Assembly: GCA_050084985.1 (NCBI GenBank)
Contig: JBITNC010000001.1
Coordinates: forward strand, 102,920,001 to 102,984,000
Direction of reading: 5' to 3'
Length of the DNA stretch: 64,000 nucleotides
DNA from: Nageia nagi
Taxonomy: Eukaryota; Pinophyta
The notes beneath the pieces are model-generated. The model did not search any database, had not been told where the DNA came from, and saw nothing but the letters and a program-made list of their open reading frames with translations. Shown piece after piece: positions 36,500 through 48,426 of the stretch. Both the position numbers and the translations under genes were made by a program. Every line of letters begins with the position of its first letter. Position 1 is the stretch's first letter.

Positions 36500-37605
36500 T
36501 TAGGGCAACTTCACCAACCTGATAGCATCCTTGAGCTTACAAAATTGAGCTTCTAGGAGGGGCTTGCTGAATAAATTAGCAAAGTTCAAGGTGAATGGAC
36601 AATACTTCAAGTGTATGATGCCATCAAGAACCTTCTCCCTGATAAAATGGGCATGGATTTCCACATGTTTGGTTCTCTGATGGAACACTAGATTCTTAGC
36701 TAAAGAAATAGTTGACTAATTGTTTGAAGAGATCAAAGATGAGCCACCTTGCTCATACCTAATTTCTTTCAGAATATGCCTTAGCCAAATGGCTTCCTAA
36801 GTTACAATAGACATGACATGATATTTGACCTCTATGGTGGAAAGAGAAATAGTAGGTTGCTTCTTGGAAGCCTAAGAGATAGCACTTGAACCAATGATAA
36901 AAACATAAGCAGAGGTTAACTTCCTATCATCTCTATCTCCTCCATAGTCAAAATTTCAAAATCCAGAGAGAACAAAGGAGGGCAACTTGGAATACTTGAG
37001 AGCAAGATCCTTAGTCCCTACAACATACCTCAAGATTTGCTTAATAGCATTGAGATGCTTAACATAAGGTTTCTGCATGAATTGTGCCATCAGATTCATT
37101 GTAAAGGTAATACCTAGCCTAGATATAGTCAAATATAAAAGACTACCAATTAATTACCTATAAGCTATAAGATCAACTAACTGAGAGTTGGAGCTTAGAG
37201 AAATAGTGATTCTAAGAGAGATCAAGATTGCAGCATATCTACACTCCTCCATTCCAAACTTCTGCAAGATGTTTGATATATACTTAGATTGATTGAGGTA
37301 AGCACAATTCTTGTATTGATACATATGCATTCCAAGATAATAGTGCAAGAGACCAAGATCAATCATTTCAAATGTTTCCTTAAGTTTGGATATGCACTTT
37401 TGAATGATTTCATCATTATTCCTAATAATCAAAAGATCATTCAAATAAAGGAGAATCAAGATCATATCTTTTCTTTGATTGAGTAAATATAGATCAGAGT
37501 TAGAAAAACACTTAGAGAAACTAATGTCTACAAAGTACCCTGAAATATTTCTATACCAAGCTCAAGGTGCTTGCTTAAGTTCACATAATGACATCTTTAG
37601 CTTGT
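36500..37605 (-). pseudogene. copia RT C-terminal part and RNase H of element G
   Basis: On the minus strand, immediately beyond the insertion of H: KLKMSLCELKQAP-stop-AW, then LLYLNDLLI at the catalytic YVDD position (first Asp replaced by Asn), LGMHMYQ, and RNase H segments ending NLVFHQRTKHVEIHAHFIREK and KPLLEAQF. The frame closes at 36500. Stops at conserved Arg, Gln and Trp positions. The YLND box alone would abolish polymerase activity. Confidence 0.85.
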
Positions 37606-39020
37606 TGTATATTTATACATAATAAATTCTTTATTAAAGCCCCGGTGTACTTTACTTGCAATCATGAGTTCATTTTAAGACCCCCGAGGGTTTTTCTGGA
37701 GCAAACAAAATAGGTTGAAGTCAGTAGATAAAGCATTCCAGAATGAAATGATGACATCACAGAAGAAATGATAAAGCTCAGTTGTGGAAAAGCCTGGGTT
37801 CTGAAGGAGGTGAGGTCAGCAAGAGATAATCAAAGAAGCCGGAGCCTATAAATTAAGTGTTCCAGAAGTAAAGCATTTCGAAATAAAATGATGACATCAT
37901 GGAGGATAAGATAGTCACATTTTGGTAAAGACCAGGTTTCAGAGATGATGAGGTCAGTAAGGGGAATTGAGGAGCTAGGGTCAGTAAATAAAGCATTCCG
38001 GAATGAAATGATGATGTCAGTGATTTCAGGCCTTAACCCAAAACTAGATCTTGAAAGCGATGAGGTCAGCAAGGAGTGATCAAATAGTCGGAGCCAGTGA
38101 GTAAAACATTTTGAAAGTAAGAGATGACATCATGGGAAGAATGATGTTCACATTTTTGAATGAAACTGGGTCCCAAAAGTGATGAGGTCAGCAAGGAGTG
38201 ATTGAATAGCCAAAGCCGGTGAGTAGAGCATTCCGAAATGTAGAGATGAGGCCAGCAAGAGGTCAAATCACAAGTATCAAGAAGCTGTATCATCTGTAAT
38301 CTACCCCATTTTTGTAATATTCTGCCAAGTGGTGTATGTAGGTAGTATCAGTTAAAAGAAGGCTAGAATCTTGAAGCCATTTTTGTAAACGTTTCTATTC
38401 TGCAATTCTTATAACTGTTGTTACTGTAGTATAAGTATATGAAAATAAAGTGAAAGAGGGGTCGGAAGCCCTAGTATTGCTCTTTACATTTGTTCTTGAA
38501 GACTTGTAGTTTTTATCAGTAATATGATACCATCTTGACCTTTCTTGTCTAGCTCTCGTAATTTTCATTCTTAATTTGGTTACATCGTGGCAGCTTGGCT
38601 TGTTTCCTGAATGATAATTGTGAGCTGCTAGTATAACTGTGTTTGCTACATGGTAGAGTAAAGCTGGGAAACTATTAGAGAGTGAGAGCTTGTACTATAG
38701 CTGCTACACTAGATTTAGACCAAGGTTTCACACACTGTGAAAGCCCATGCTGAATTAGTGATCTACCTTTGCTTTCTCTCTTGTTACCCTAAGCCTTTTG
38801 CTTAAATTCCTCACACTCTACTCTTTTATTTTCTTTCCTGTTACCCTAAGCCTTTTGCTTAAATTCCTCACACTCTACTCTTTTATTTTCTTTCCTGTTA
38901 CTTCTACACCCAATGTATAAGGAATCGGCCTTCTCCGGAGATCAGATTGTCACCATAGTCTATTCTTGATTTACTTTGGTTGAGATTGTTCATGGCGCAT
39001 ATATTACACAATCCTAATCA
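37606..39020 (+). repeat. 5' LTR of element H
   Basis: Starts TGTATATTTATACAT and ends CCTAATCA. From about 37719 to 38270 it holds five diverged ~120-bp modules with the core AAAGCATTCCGGAATGAAAT, ATGACATCATGG and GATGAGGTCAGCAAGG. At 38782-38895 a 57-bp block beginning TGTTACCCTAAGCC is tandemly duplicated. Differences from the 3' LTR are almost all transitions. Confidence 0.9.
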
Positions 39021-39034
39021 ATAATATTTCTTTT

Positions 39035-39052
39035 TGGCACACCCGATGGGAC
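39035..39052 (+). other. Putative primer binding site of element H
   Basis: TGGCACACCCGATGGGAC, 14 bases after the LTR end. Primer tRNA not identified. Confidence 0.45.
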
Positions 39053-39171
39053 ACGAAGAAACTTATTGGTGACTCTGCTGAAGCACTATCTATGGTATGT
39101 ATTAAAGTAGATTATTTGTAAATATCATATGTGCTTTTGAACCTATCACTTTCTTTTGCAACCTAGAGTTT

Positions 39172-40782
39172 ATGTGGATAAGATCTAAAACTAGAGCAGC
39201 AAAAGAAGCACTAGATTTTAGAATGTTAGATACTCCTAAGAGAAAGACCCTGATCAAGTCCAAGTCTCTGAATAGTATTAGCTCCCTAAAATCCTTTACC
39301 AAGCCAAAATCATCCAATCTTCACACTAGAAATACCTCTCCTGAAATGGCTAATCCAACTCAGAATGTTTATCTAAAATGGGACAATGGGGTACCAATAG
39401 CCCTGGCGGTGTTGCATGACATCCTAGCAAATGTTTTCAAAACCCTTCCAGAGTTTGATGCAACTTCAGAGAAAATGGCTTACGAGCATTGTGTTGATGT
39501 AGTTGGCCTAGCGAAGATTCATAATATCCAACATGAAGATGTCATGGTGAGATTACTGGCTCAATCTTTCAAGGGAAAGGTCCTAGATTAGTACAGGGGC
39601 CTTCCTAACGGATCTATAAACACTTGGGCTCAGCTGGCAGATCCCTTTATCTTGGAATTTAATGAATTAGGAGATCCCTTTTCCTTGTTCACATAGTTCA
39701 CTTCAATCAAAAGATATGAGCAAGAAAATATCCCTAATTTCAATATTAGATTCCAAAAAACTTGGGTGAGAGTCCCCATACCAATCAGGCCTCAGCAATT
39801 TCAAGCCTTAATGTATTACCTGAGAGCCTTTCCTCCGGATCTCTCTCTGCAAATCCAAAATTCCAGAGTAAATACTTTCTCGGAGGTCTATAGACAAGCA
39901 GTATATGCTGAATCCTATCTTATTGTAGTTGGGAAATTGCCAAGTCGCATGCCAACGCCTTATTTTCCAATAATTGCCCAGCAACAAGTTTTGAGACCTC
40001 AAGCAATTAGTTTAGCTCCACCACTGGCCAGTATCCCTACCCCTGTCCAATAGTGGCCATTAACCTTGCCAGTCCCTAGAGCTCCCTTGGCCTTACCAGC
40101 CCCTCATCAGCCTAATATGAATCAAGGGGTAGCCTCGTCGATAGAAATTTAGGAACTCTAAAACTTATGTAGAAATATGGCAAACCAGATTACCATTCTA
40201 AGCAGATAAAGCAATGCAATAAGATATCCTTATCTTGCTGTAGAAGAGGCTCAGAATGTGTTGAATGAGGATGTAAGCCAAGCTTCCTCTTCAGGGTCAA
40301 CCACTGGTTGGTGTTTGGCCTACAATGACGCTCATGAACAAACCACATGTCCTGTTTATTAATACCAAGAATATTTATCAAGAAGTGGGGGCATTCCTCC
40401 ACCTGGTGTAGCTAACGACATAAGTCGAGATGTGAACCTGATGAATTTTGCACCAGCGGGTATAGGAGGTTTTGTTATGGAAATAAGATCAGGGAAAAAC
40501 CCCTAGTCTCTGGTATTTCAGAAAGAAAAGTTGAATCCCAAAAGAGCTTCAGAATCAATCATATCAAGACCTCCGAAGAAGAAATGAAATAGTAAAAGGT
40601 GGTTTGATGGTTGAAAATCAACTTCGGATACTTTCAGAGAAGGAGATTTAGTATTGAAATGGGATGAGGACAGAGCTAAACCGGGGAAACACAAAAAATT
40701 TGAATCCATGTGGTCCAGACCCTATGTAGTAGCTAAATGCATTGGTATTATTTTTGGTATTATTTTTCAGACTGGGTTCTAA
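39172..40782 (+). pseudogene. gag::integrase-tail fusion of element H
   Basis: 536 codons in one register with ten internal stops (39589, 39694, 40051, 40150, 40159, 40207, 40360, 40504, 40585, 40612) and no frameshift. Residues ~1-390 are gag: NTWAQLADPFILEFN-like and ALMYYLRAFPPDL segments, a Pro-rich linker, and a knuckle at 40312-40350 with Tyr at the second Cys position. The last ~60 residues (FREGDLVLKWDEDRAKPGKH..., MWSRPYVV) match the conserved C-terminal tail of gypsy integrase. The in-frame join suggests the fusion existed before decay. The product might have packaged RNA in trans; that is inference. Confidence 0.8.
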
Positions 40783-40828
40783 ATTCCTCTTTGATAAAGG
40801 TGAAATTTTCCCCCCGAAGTCGCCATAA

Positions 40829-42246
40829 TGTATATTCATACATAATAAATTCTTTATTAAAGCCCCAGTGTACTTTACTTGCAATCATGAGTTCATTTTA
40901 AGATCCCCAGGGGTTTTTTTGGAGCAAACAAAATAGGCCAGAGTCAGTAGATAAAGCATTTCGAAATGAAATGATGATGTCATAGAAGAAATGATAAAGC
41001 TCAGTTGTGGAAAAGCCCAAGTTCCGAAGGAGGTGAGGTCAACAAGAGATAATCAAAGAAGCTGGAGCCTATAAATTAAGTGTTCCGAAAGTAAGGCATT
41101 CTGGAATAAAATGATGATATCGTGAAGGATAAGATATTCACATTTTGGTAAAGATCAGGTTCTAGAGATGATGAGGTCAGCAAGGGGAATTGAGGAGCCA
41201 GGGTCAGTAAATAAAGCATTCTGGAATGAAATGATGACATCAGCAATTTCAGGCCTTAACCTAAAATCGGATCCCAAAAGTAATGAGGTCAGTAAGGAGT
41301 GATCAAATAGTCAGAGCCAGTGAGTAAAACATTCTAAAAGTAAGAGATGACATCATGGGAAGAATGATGTTCACATTTTTGAATGAAACTGGGTCCTGGA
41401 AGTGATGAGGTCAGCGAGGAGTGATCGAATAGCTAGAGTCGGTGAGTAGAGCATTTCAAAATGTAGAGACAAGGCCAGCAAGAGGTCAGATCACAAGTAT
41501 TAAGAAACCGTATCATCTACAATCTACCCTATTTTTGTAATATTCTGCCAAGTGGCATATGTAGGTAGTATCAGTTAAAAGAAGGCTAGAATCTTGAAGC
41601 CATTTTTGTAAACATTTCTATTCTGCAATTCTTGTAACTGTTGTTACTATAGTATAAGTATATGAAAATAAAGTGAAAGAGGGGTTAGAAGCCCTAGTAT
41701 TGCTCTTTACATTTATTCTTGAAGACCTGTAGTTTTTATCAATAATATGATACCATCTTGACCTTTCTTATCTAGCTCTCATAATTGTCATTCTTAATTT
41801 GGTTACATCATGGTAGCTTGGCTTGTTTCCTAAATGATAATCACGAGCTGCTAGTATAATTATGTCTGCTACATGGTAGAGTAAAGCTAGGAAACTATTA
41901 GAGAGTGAGAGCTTGTATTGTAGCTGCTACACTAGATTCAGACCAAGGTCTCACACACTGTGAAAGCCCATGCTGAATTAGTGATCTACCTTTGCTTTCT
42001 CTCTTGTTACCCTAAGCCTTTTGCTTAAATTCCTTGCACTCTACTCTTTTATTTTCTTTCCTGTTACCCTAAGCCTTTTGCTTAAATTCCTCGCACTCTA
42101 CTCTTTTATGTTCTTTCCTGTTACTTCTCCTACACCCAATGTATAAGGAACCAGCCTTCTCCGAAGATCAGACTGTCACCATAGTCTGTTCTTGATTTAC
42201 TTTGGTTGAGATTGTTCATGGCGCATATATTACACAATCCTAATCA
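40829..42246 (+). repeat. 3' LTR of element H
   Basis: Matches 37606-39020 throughout, with the same five ~120-bp modules (about 40940-41480) and the 57-bp duplication (42006-42119). The sequence before it has no strong polypurine tract. Confidence 0.9.
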
Positions 42247-42249
42247 ACA

Positions 42250-42600
42250 CTTACATATAAAGGACTCCTTGCCTTTCATAATAAACCCTTATGGTTGATT
42301 CATGAAGATTTCCACATCTAAGTCACCATTGAGAAATGCACTCTTAATGTCAAGTTGAAAAACTTTTCATCCTTGAGTTGCTGAAAGAGCAAGGATAACT
42401 CTTATAGTAGGCATCTTTGCCATGAGAGCAAAGGTTTCTTCATAATCTATATCGTAGTTTTGAGTAAACCCTTTAATTACTAACCTTACCTTATATTTCT
42501 CAATATCTCCTACTGAATTGAACTTGACCTTGTAGATCCACTTATTGCTAATCACATTCTTTTCATTAAGATAAGGAACCAAGTCCTAAGTTTTATTTTT
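42250..42600 (-). pseudogene. copia RT N-terminal part of element G
   Basis: The minus strand encodes NKWIYKVKFN, KVRLVIKGFTQ, IDYEETFALMAKM and FQLDIKSAFLNGDLDVEIFMNQP, then SFICK, where element H interrupts. These are RT fingers and palm motifs including the first catalytic Asp. One stop lies after FMNQP. Confidence 0.85.
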
Positions 42601-43557
42601 TATAAGCACCTCATAGTCCACTTTCATGGCTTCCATCTAATACTCTTGCTTAAAAGCTTCTTTGAAGGTTAAAGGCTCATGGTTATTATCAATCTTGGTA
42701 ATTAAGGATTTGTTCAAGGTCATTCTCCTTGTTACCCTTTGTGTTGAAGAATTTTGTTCCTGAGGTGACTTATCTATATCAATATCTAATCAGCTAAGTG
42801 TAACTTAAGAGTCTTTTGGCTCATCAACATCCTCATTAAAAGCAAATTCATCAAGAAGTTCATTGAACTTTACATCCCTTGAAATGAACACTGCTTTATA
42901 AGTTGGAGAGTAGAGCTTGTAGTCTATATGATAACTATCATAACCCATAAAGATGCATTTTTCAATTTTTTTATCCAACTTCTTCCTTTTCTCAAAAAGA
43001 GAAATCTTTACAACCAAACACCCTAAAGTGAAAAATTTTAGGTTTTCTTTTTGACCATGCCTCAAAAGGAGTTTTACTCTAAACGACTTTTGTGGGATAG
43101 CTATTCAATGTGTAAATAGCAATGCTCACTGCTTCATCTCATAAGAATTTAAGAAGATTACCTAAAATGCATCTAGCCATCTCTATAATTATTTTATTTT
43201 TTCCTTTGGCAACATCATTTTGCTGAGGAGTGTATGGAATTGTAAACTATTTCTTGATTCCATACTTAGCATAATAGTCATTAAATTCATTATTGTTATA
43301 TTCTCCTCCATTATCTGATCTCAACATCTTGATTTTAAGGTTAGTTTGATTTTTAATAAAGGCCTTAAAAATCTTAAAACTTTCAAAAGTTTAATGCTTG
43401 TACTTAAGTAGATACCCAAAGGTCATCCTATTAAAATCATCAATAAAGATACATAAGATACTCTTCTAAGTGGCTAAGTCTGAAACAGACCCATCAAATC
43501 TAAATGAATAAGTTGAAGAGGTTGAGATGTTCTTGTTGCCTTATCTTTTTAAAAATT
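42601..43557 (-). pseudogene. copia integrase of element G
   Basis: On the minus strand, integrase core segments are readable through several stops: an NGGEY-type block with the second catalytic Asp region (about 43290-43330), an IPYTPQQN block (about 43230) and the post-core FGCKDFSF, followed by KCIFMGYDS and a VFISRDVKFNE segment (42805-43065). Confidence 0.8.
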
Positions 43558-43990
43558 TTATTTATGCATCTTGCCAATAATGCACTTCTCACATAGACCA
43601 ATTGAAGGAGAAATTGAAGGCAAACCTTCCACAAGTTCTTGGTCTTTCATGATTTGAATACTTTTATGGTTAAGGTGCCCTAAATGATGGTGCCAAAGAT
43701 TGCCTTTAGAATACACACTAGAAGCAAGACACATCTTTGATGGAACTTGATCCATAATGTAGAGGTTATCTTTCATTAATTCTTTAACCAAAGTGGCAAG
43801 TCCTTTCTTAATGCACCAAGATTGAGAGTTGAACTCAAAAGAGTACCCTTTTCTAGCAACTTGGATTACAAAGAGAAGGTTTGTCCTTAACTTAGGAACA
43901 TAAAGAAAAGTTTCAAAAATCTTTTCATGAATTAGCACACTCCCAATTCCTTGGACTTCAAAGATAGAGTTATCACCTACACAACCGCAT
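43558..43990 (-). pseudogene. protease end and pre-integrase domain of element G
   Basis: The minus strand carries FLYVPKLRTNLLFVIQVARKG, then LWHHHLGHLNHKS and CEKCIIGKMHK, the His/Cys zinc-binding signature of the GAG-pre-integrase domain. Upstream protease sequence is partial; its active site was not identified. Confidence 0.85.
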
Positions 43991-44147
43991 CCTTATTATA
44001 CTTGTGAAAGTTCTTAAACTTTTCATTACAAAGCATAGATGATTAGTGCAACCAAAGTCAACAATCCATTCAGATAAAAAAAAGTGATACATGGAGTAAA
44101 GCACTATAGCAAAACCAGCATGAATATTTTTTTTCTTTTGTAATTTT

Positions 44148-45081
44148 TTACATTTCTATTGCTTTTATTCTTTTCCTCTCTTTTCTTTTTGCATTAATTA
44201 ATTTTTTTGTGACCTTAAATGCCATAATAGTTACAATTACCATCAAACTTTTCCTTAGGATAAGGAGTGTTTGCTTTGCCTTTTTCATCTTTTTGCTTAA
44301 AATGATTATTATTATCATTGTTCCTGCTATTATGGTTTTTATTTTTGTTGTTCCTATTATTGTTGTAGCCATTACCTCTTTTCTCAAACCTTTTGTAGGA
44401 AGAAGAATAAAATTCCTTTTGATGGTTGAACTTCCTTTTAAAATAAGTTTTGGTTGCTCCAAGAGCAATATTATTATCTTTAAGAGAAGAAATCAACTCT
44501 TTATTGTTAAGGGTTTCCTCATGCTTCAATAGGTGCCTTGAAAAGATCTCTAGGGAGAAGACTTCTTTTTCATCATCAAACCTTATTTCCATAACCATTA
44601 CAAAGTTTTCAAACTTTGAAAAAAGGCTTTGAAGAATGATGAAGATTATGAACTCATCATTGATCCAATTGCACCCATAAGTAATAAATTGGGTCCTTAG
44701 GTCAATGATTTTGTTTAAGTAGATAGCCACATTTTCATCTTCCCCTTGATGAGATTGAAGCAACTTTTGGAGAATGGTAAATTTTTTTGAAAAGTTTGAA
44801 CCAAGGTAGATTTGTTTAAGCTTGTCCCATGCTTTCTTTGCTAAGGTTGAAGAGAAAATCATCAAGAACACTTCATCTAAAACTACACGGTAAATCATAG
44901 AGGTTGTCAACTTATTCTTTGTGTTATAAGCCTTTAGTGCTTTCTCATTAGTAGGAGGTACAAAGTTCTCATTCACTATTTGCCAAAGCTTCCTTGCTTG
45001 CAATTTAGCTCTCATTTGAAATTCCCAAATCTCATATATGGAACCATTAAGAATGTGTTTAGGTAAAAAGGAATCTTCCAT
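44148..45081 (-). pseudogene. copia gag of element G
   Basis: The minus-strand ATG at 45081 opens a 288-codon frame: MEDSFLPKHILNGSIYEIW, then the UBN2-type core (AWDKLKQIYLG, LLQSHQGEDENVAIYL, FSKFENFVMVME) and an Asn/Lys-rich basic tail. The zinc knuckle at about 44175-44230 is damaged: CNYYGI-stop-GH..., with Tyr and Asn at Cys positions. The ATG follows the long leader and is the first good start, so it is probably the real one. Confidence 0.88.
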
Positions 45082-47870
45082 TTACTACATAAGAATGTGA
45101 AATAATAAGCATGTGGTTTCAATAAATAATATTAAATATTAAGTTTTAATTTACATTTAATATTAAAGATATGCTTGATTTGCTTCACAAGTGCAAATGT
45201 TTTTACAATTCAAATAATAACCCATGTACCCAAATACATTTCTCATCTCAAGAACCGTAGATGCAGAGTAACATTGTTGAGGCTTATTTTCTTGTCTAAA
45301 ATTAGGCCTTCACCTAGATGCCCACACAAGAGGAGCTCAAGTCCTACCAATCCTCAACCAATTCCCCTTGGGCAGTAATATACTCTCACAAGAAGTACTA
45401 GCTATTTTTCAAGGTTTTGATGTTTATTGGATTGATCAAATTATTAATTTTGATTAGGTTTCAAGTTTTTCTCTTAAATTATCAGGATAATCCCTAAATG
45501 GACATGTGGATATGTGATATCACTACACACATACCTGTCCACTTAATAGAGTTATATCCAAACCAACCAAGAACTTAGGGGTAATTAAAAAGTATGAACC
45601 TTTCACCACTTAGATTATCGAACTTAAAGGTTCCAATCTACCTGTCCTCATCTCATGGCTCTCCAAACAAGTCATATTACGGAATGTACATGTGGATGTG
45701 TTCATTTTAGGGGGTTTCTCATATTAATGTTTGCATTTTTGTTTACATAAGCAAATAAATCAAAGTACAAAATATGAAATAAAAGATCATAAATAAAATA
45801 TTATCCATTCAATAACTTGAAACCTAAGTGTCTAATGGGTTTTGTTTACCAACCCTTAAAGGACATCTTTACATTAATCCTAATTTTGCACAAGTTAATT
45901 TTGCAAAAAAAATAAGAAATACTTAAGCATAAGCATTAAAAAATTTTCATAAGTTAACTTAAGGAATTAGGTCTTAATCATGCAACATTCTATTAAAAAA
46001 TAAGTAATAGGCATGCATTATTTAACTTAAGAAGCATTCATCATTCCATAATTTGCACAAGTTAATTCATTAACTTTGCAAAAAAAAATGCATAAGTCCA
46101 TTCATAACATTGCATCAAAGATCTAAAAAAAATTATAAGCATTGCATAAGAATTAAATACTTAAAAAATTAATAAGGATCTAACAATTTAAGTAAAAAAA
46201 ATTATAAAATTTCCCCCTTATTTTTACTTAAAATCATGATCCCTTAAAAAAATAGCATTAGCAACAAAATTGCATTATTAGTTTTTCCTTAAAAAAAATT
46301 TAACTAAGAAAAAAATGCTAAGCATTAATGCCAACAATAAGCACTTTAAAAAAGTCTTAAATAAAGTAATTGTAGGGATTAAAAAAAGGCTACTTCAAAA
46401 AAAATTGATTTTCTCCATTTAAACAAGTAATCATCATTTAAACTTCATTAAATGGAGAAGGAAGTTGTGCACTTAAAAGAATGGCATTTAATATTTTTTT
46501 GAAGTTGTAGGTTACTCAAACTCAAAAACTTTAAATACTAAATTTAATATGGCAAATGATGGTCTGACAAAAACTTTGTTTGCAAGTTAAAAGAAAATAT
46601 TCCTTGTAAGCAACCATAGAGTAAAAAATATTTTAAAAAAAAATGTGCATGGTGTTGTAGGAGGAGGATTGGACGAAGGGCAGTAGGAGCTACGTGGGGA
46701 GGGAAACGGTCATGCAACCTTCTCCATTTTTGCCAAATGCTAGACCATAGTTAGAAGAGCAAGAGACAACTGCAAGGGATAGGTTACAGTGGAGGGTTGC
46801 ATGCTCAACGAGTGGAAGGTCGTGTGCACAGGGAAATGTGGTTGGGCATCTATGAGGTGTCCTTATGTTTCTAAATTCTATTTGTAAGAGCATTAGATAT
46901 AGACGCATTCATATTAATGAAGGTTTGATGGGGATATCATGAACCTTTAGATTGCCTGAACTCAATGAAAGTTTAAACTTTGTTGGATTATGGATTATAA
47001 TAACTATGATGAATGTTTGCAGAAGAGGTCATGCGACTATGAGTGAAAGACAAAGGATGCAAGGAGCAGTGCTCACATCACGAGGAGGAAGCGATAGGAG
47101 GCCATGAGGGGGTCACAAGGGTCTAAGAATTCATGAGCAGATACCAAGAGAGGTGCAGAGATCATGGTGCTACAGAGGCTATAAGGGCCACTGGGCGATG
47201 GAGGTTTGGAGATCATGGTGCTCTGAAACCCATCAAAGAAGATGGAAAACCCATACTGAAGGAGAATTGGTTGGGTTTAGAGCCCAAAAATTTTTCAATT
47301 TGAAATCTCAAGGGTAATAAATTTTATTATACATATATATATATATATTTACAACCACTTTGAAAAATAATTGTAAATAGATTGTAACAAAAATACTTTT
47401 CTCCACCTTTTATTGTAACATTTATTTACAAAAATGTAAAAATTTGCATCCTTTTAATATAACATATTATTGTTATAATTTTTTTTTTTAAATTGCAACT
47501 AACAAAATATTTTTGTTAGAGAGAAGAAAAAAATCATAGCAATAATATATAAGTATATTCTAAAATTAGATTAGTTATATTCTAAAATTGGATTAGTTCA
47601 TAACCAAAGGATGTTAGTACCTTAATGAAATAATCCAAAAAATAACCAAGATGTATAACAATTATACATTATTATATTAAGTAAATTTTCTCAAAAAAAT
47701 TATGACTAACAAAAATGTTAGTATCATGTAAAAAAAAGGAAAGGAGTTTATACCTTTGAAGATCTTTTTACCTCACAATGAAGAATAGGTTTAAGACCTC
47801 CAAGTTGAATACCTCTAAGATGTTGAAGGAGAGATTCCACTCCAAGGATGTGAAAAGGAGCTTCCAAGGA
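45082..47870 (-). other. Unusually long leader of element G
   Basis: 2.8 kb between PBS and gag. It is AT-rich with many A and T runs, a TA repeat at 47331-47350 and a more GC-rich patch at about 46650-47290 that contains GATCATGGTGCT twice. No protein or RNA gene was recognised. Confidence 0.6.
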
Positions 47871-47882
47871 GCTTTGATACCA
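47871..47882 (-). other. Primer binding site of element G
   Basis: The minus strand reads TGGTATCAAAGC two bases after the 5' LTR, matching the initiator-tRNA-Met PBS with one change. Confidence 0.85.
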
Positions 47883-47884
47883 AA

Positions 47885-48389
47885 TGAGAGATTTGAACTA
47901 TAACAAGAACAATCCTAAACAACCAAGATCTCTTGAAAATGCATAATACACAACTAATAAACTCACAAATAAGACAATCTCACAAAGTAACTCAAGATGT
48001 AAAGTGGTTCCTCCAACTAGGAGTACATCCACTAACTAGATCTTTACTTTAATCACAAATACAACTCTCTTACAATCCTCCTACTTTTTTCTCCTAAGCA
48101 CTATCCTAAAGCATAACTTTACTCCACACTTGGTGTATGATCACAAAGAGGGACCCTTCTATTTATAGACCAAAATCCCTCTTTGGATCACCCTTTTATC
48201 CAATGTACAATAGCATGGCATGCACATCCTTTTGCCCAAGGTGCATGCTCATGACATGGAGTGTAGGACAAGCTATATTATCATATTCACTTAAATACTT
48301 AAGGTATCAAATGATACCCTTAAGTATCAGTGAACTTACATAGAAGATTTAATACAAACCTTTACAATAATGCATTATACATTCCAACA
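47885..48389 (-). repeat. 5' LTR of element G
   Basis: TGTTGGAATG...CTCTCA on the minus strand, 505 bp, very similar to 34846-35348. Confidence 0.9.
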
Positions 48390-48394
48390 CTAAT
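48390..48394. repeat. Target-site duplication of element G (right)
   Basis: CTAAT, identical to 34841-34845. Confidence 0.85.
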
Positions 48395-48426
48395 TTGGCC
48401 ACTCTAACAACAACTTCATTTGCCTC
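48395..48426 (-). pseudogene. Fragment of LINE F RNase H between two insertions
   Basis: 32 bases that on the minus strand encode part of the EANEVVVRVAKLG stretch, the conserved end of a plant LINE RNase H. It is continuous with 49051 on one side and 34840 on the other once insertions are removed. Confidence 0.6.

Larger units (their letters stand above)
37606..42246 (+). mobile_element. Element H: non-autonomous gypsy element with gag fused to an integrase tail
   Basis: LTRs 37606-39020 and 40829-42246 (~1415 bp) enclose only 1.8 kb. A single reading frame (39172-40782) runs from gag directly into the C-terminal tail of gypsy integrase; protease, RT, RNase H and the integrase core are missing. 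The element interrupts the RT of copia G: minus-strand RT reading stops at 42250 and resumes at 37603. A shared CTT flanks both sides (37601-37603 and 42250-42252), but a clean 5-bp duplication is not visible. The right boundary may be 42246 or 42249. Confidence 0.85.
34846..48389 (-). mobile_element. Element G: Ty1/copia retrotransposon, minus strand, carrying element H
   Basis: Near-identical LTRs (34846-35348 and 47885-48389, ~504 bp, ends TG...CA), a perfect 5-bp target duplication CTAAT, a tRNA-Met-type PBS next to the right LTR and a polypurine tract next to the left. Gag, pre-integrase, integrase, reverse transcriptase and RNase H run right to left. The RT is split by element H. It is inserted in the RNase H of LINE F. 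Confidence 0.92.

Noticed and set aside
37601-42254. A clean 5-bp target duplication for element H
   Set aside because: Only CTT is shared at the two borders; the remaining bases differ, so the duplication is not claimed.
44209-44532. + strand hydrophobic open frame (107 codons)
   Set aside because: Antisense shadow of the Asn/Lys-rich tail of copia gag; apparent membrane character is the complement of AAT/AAA codons.
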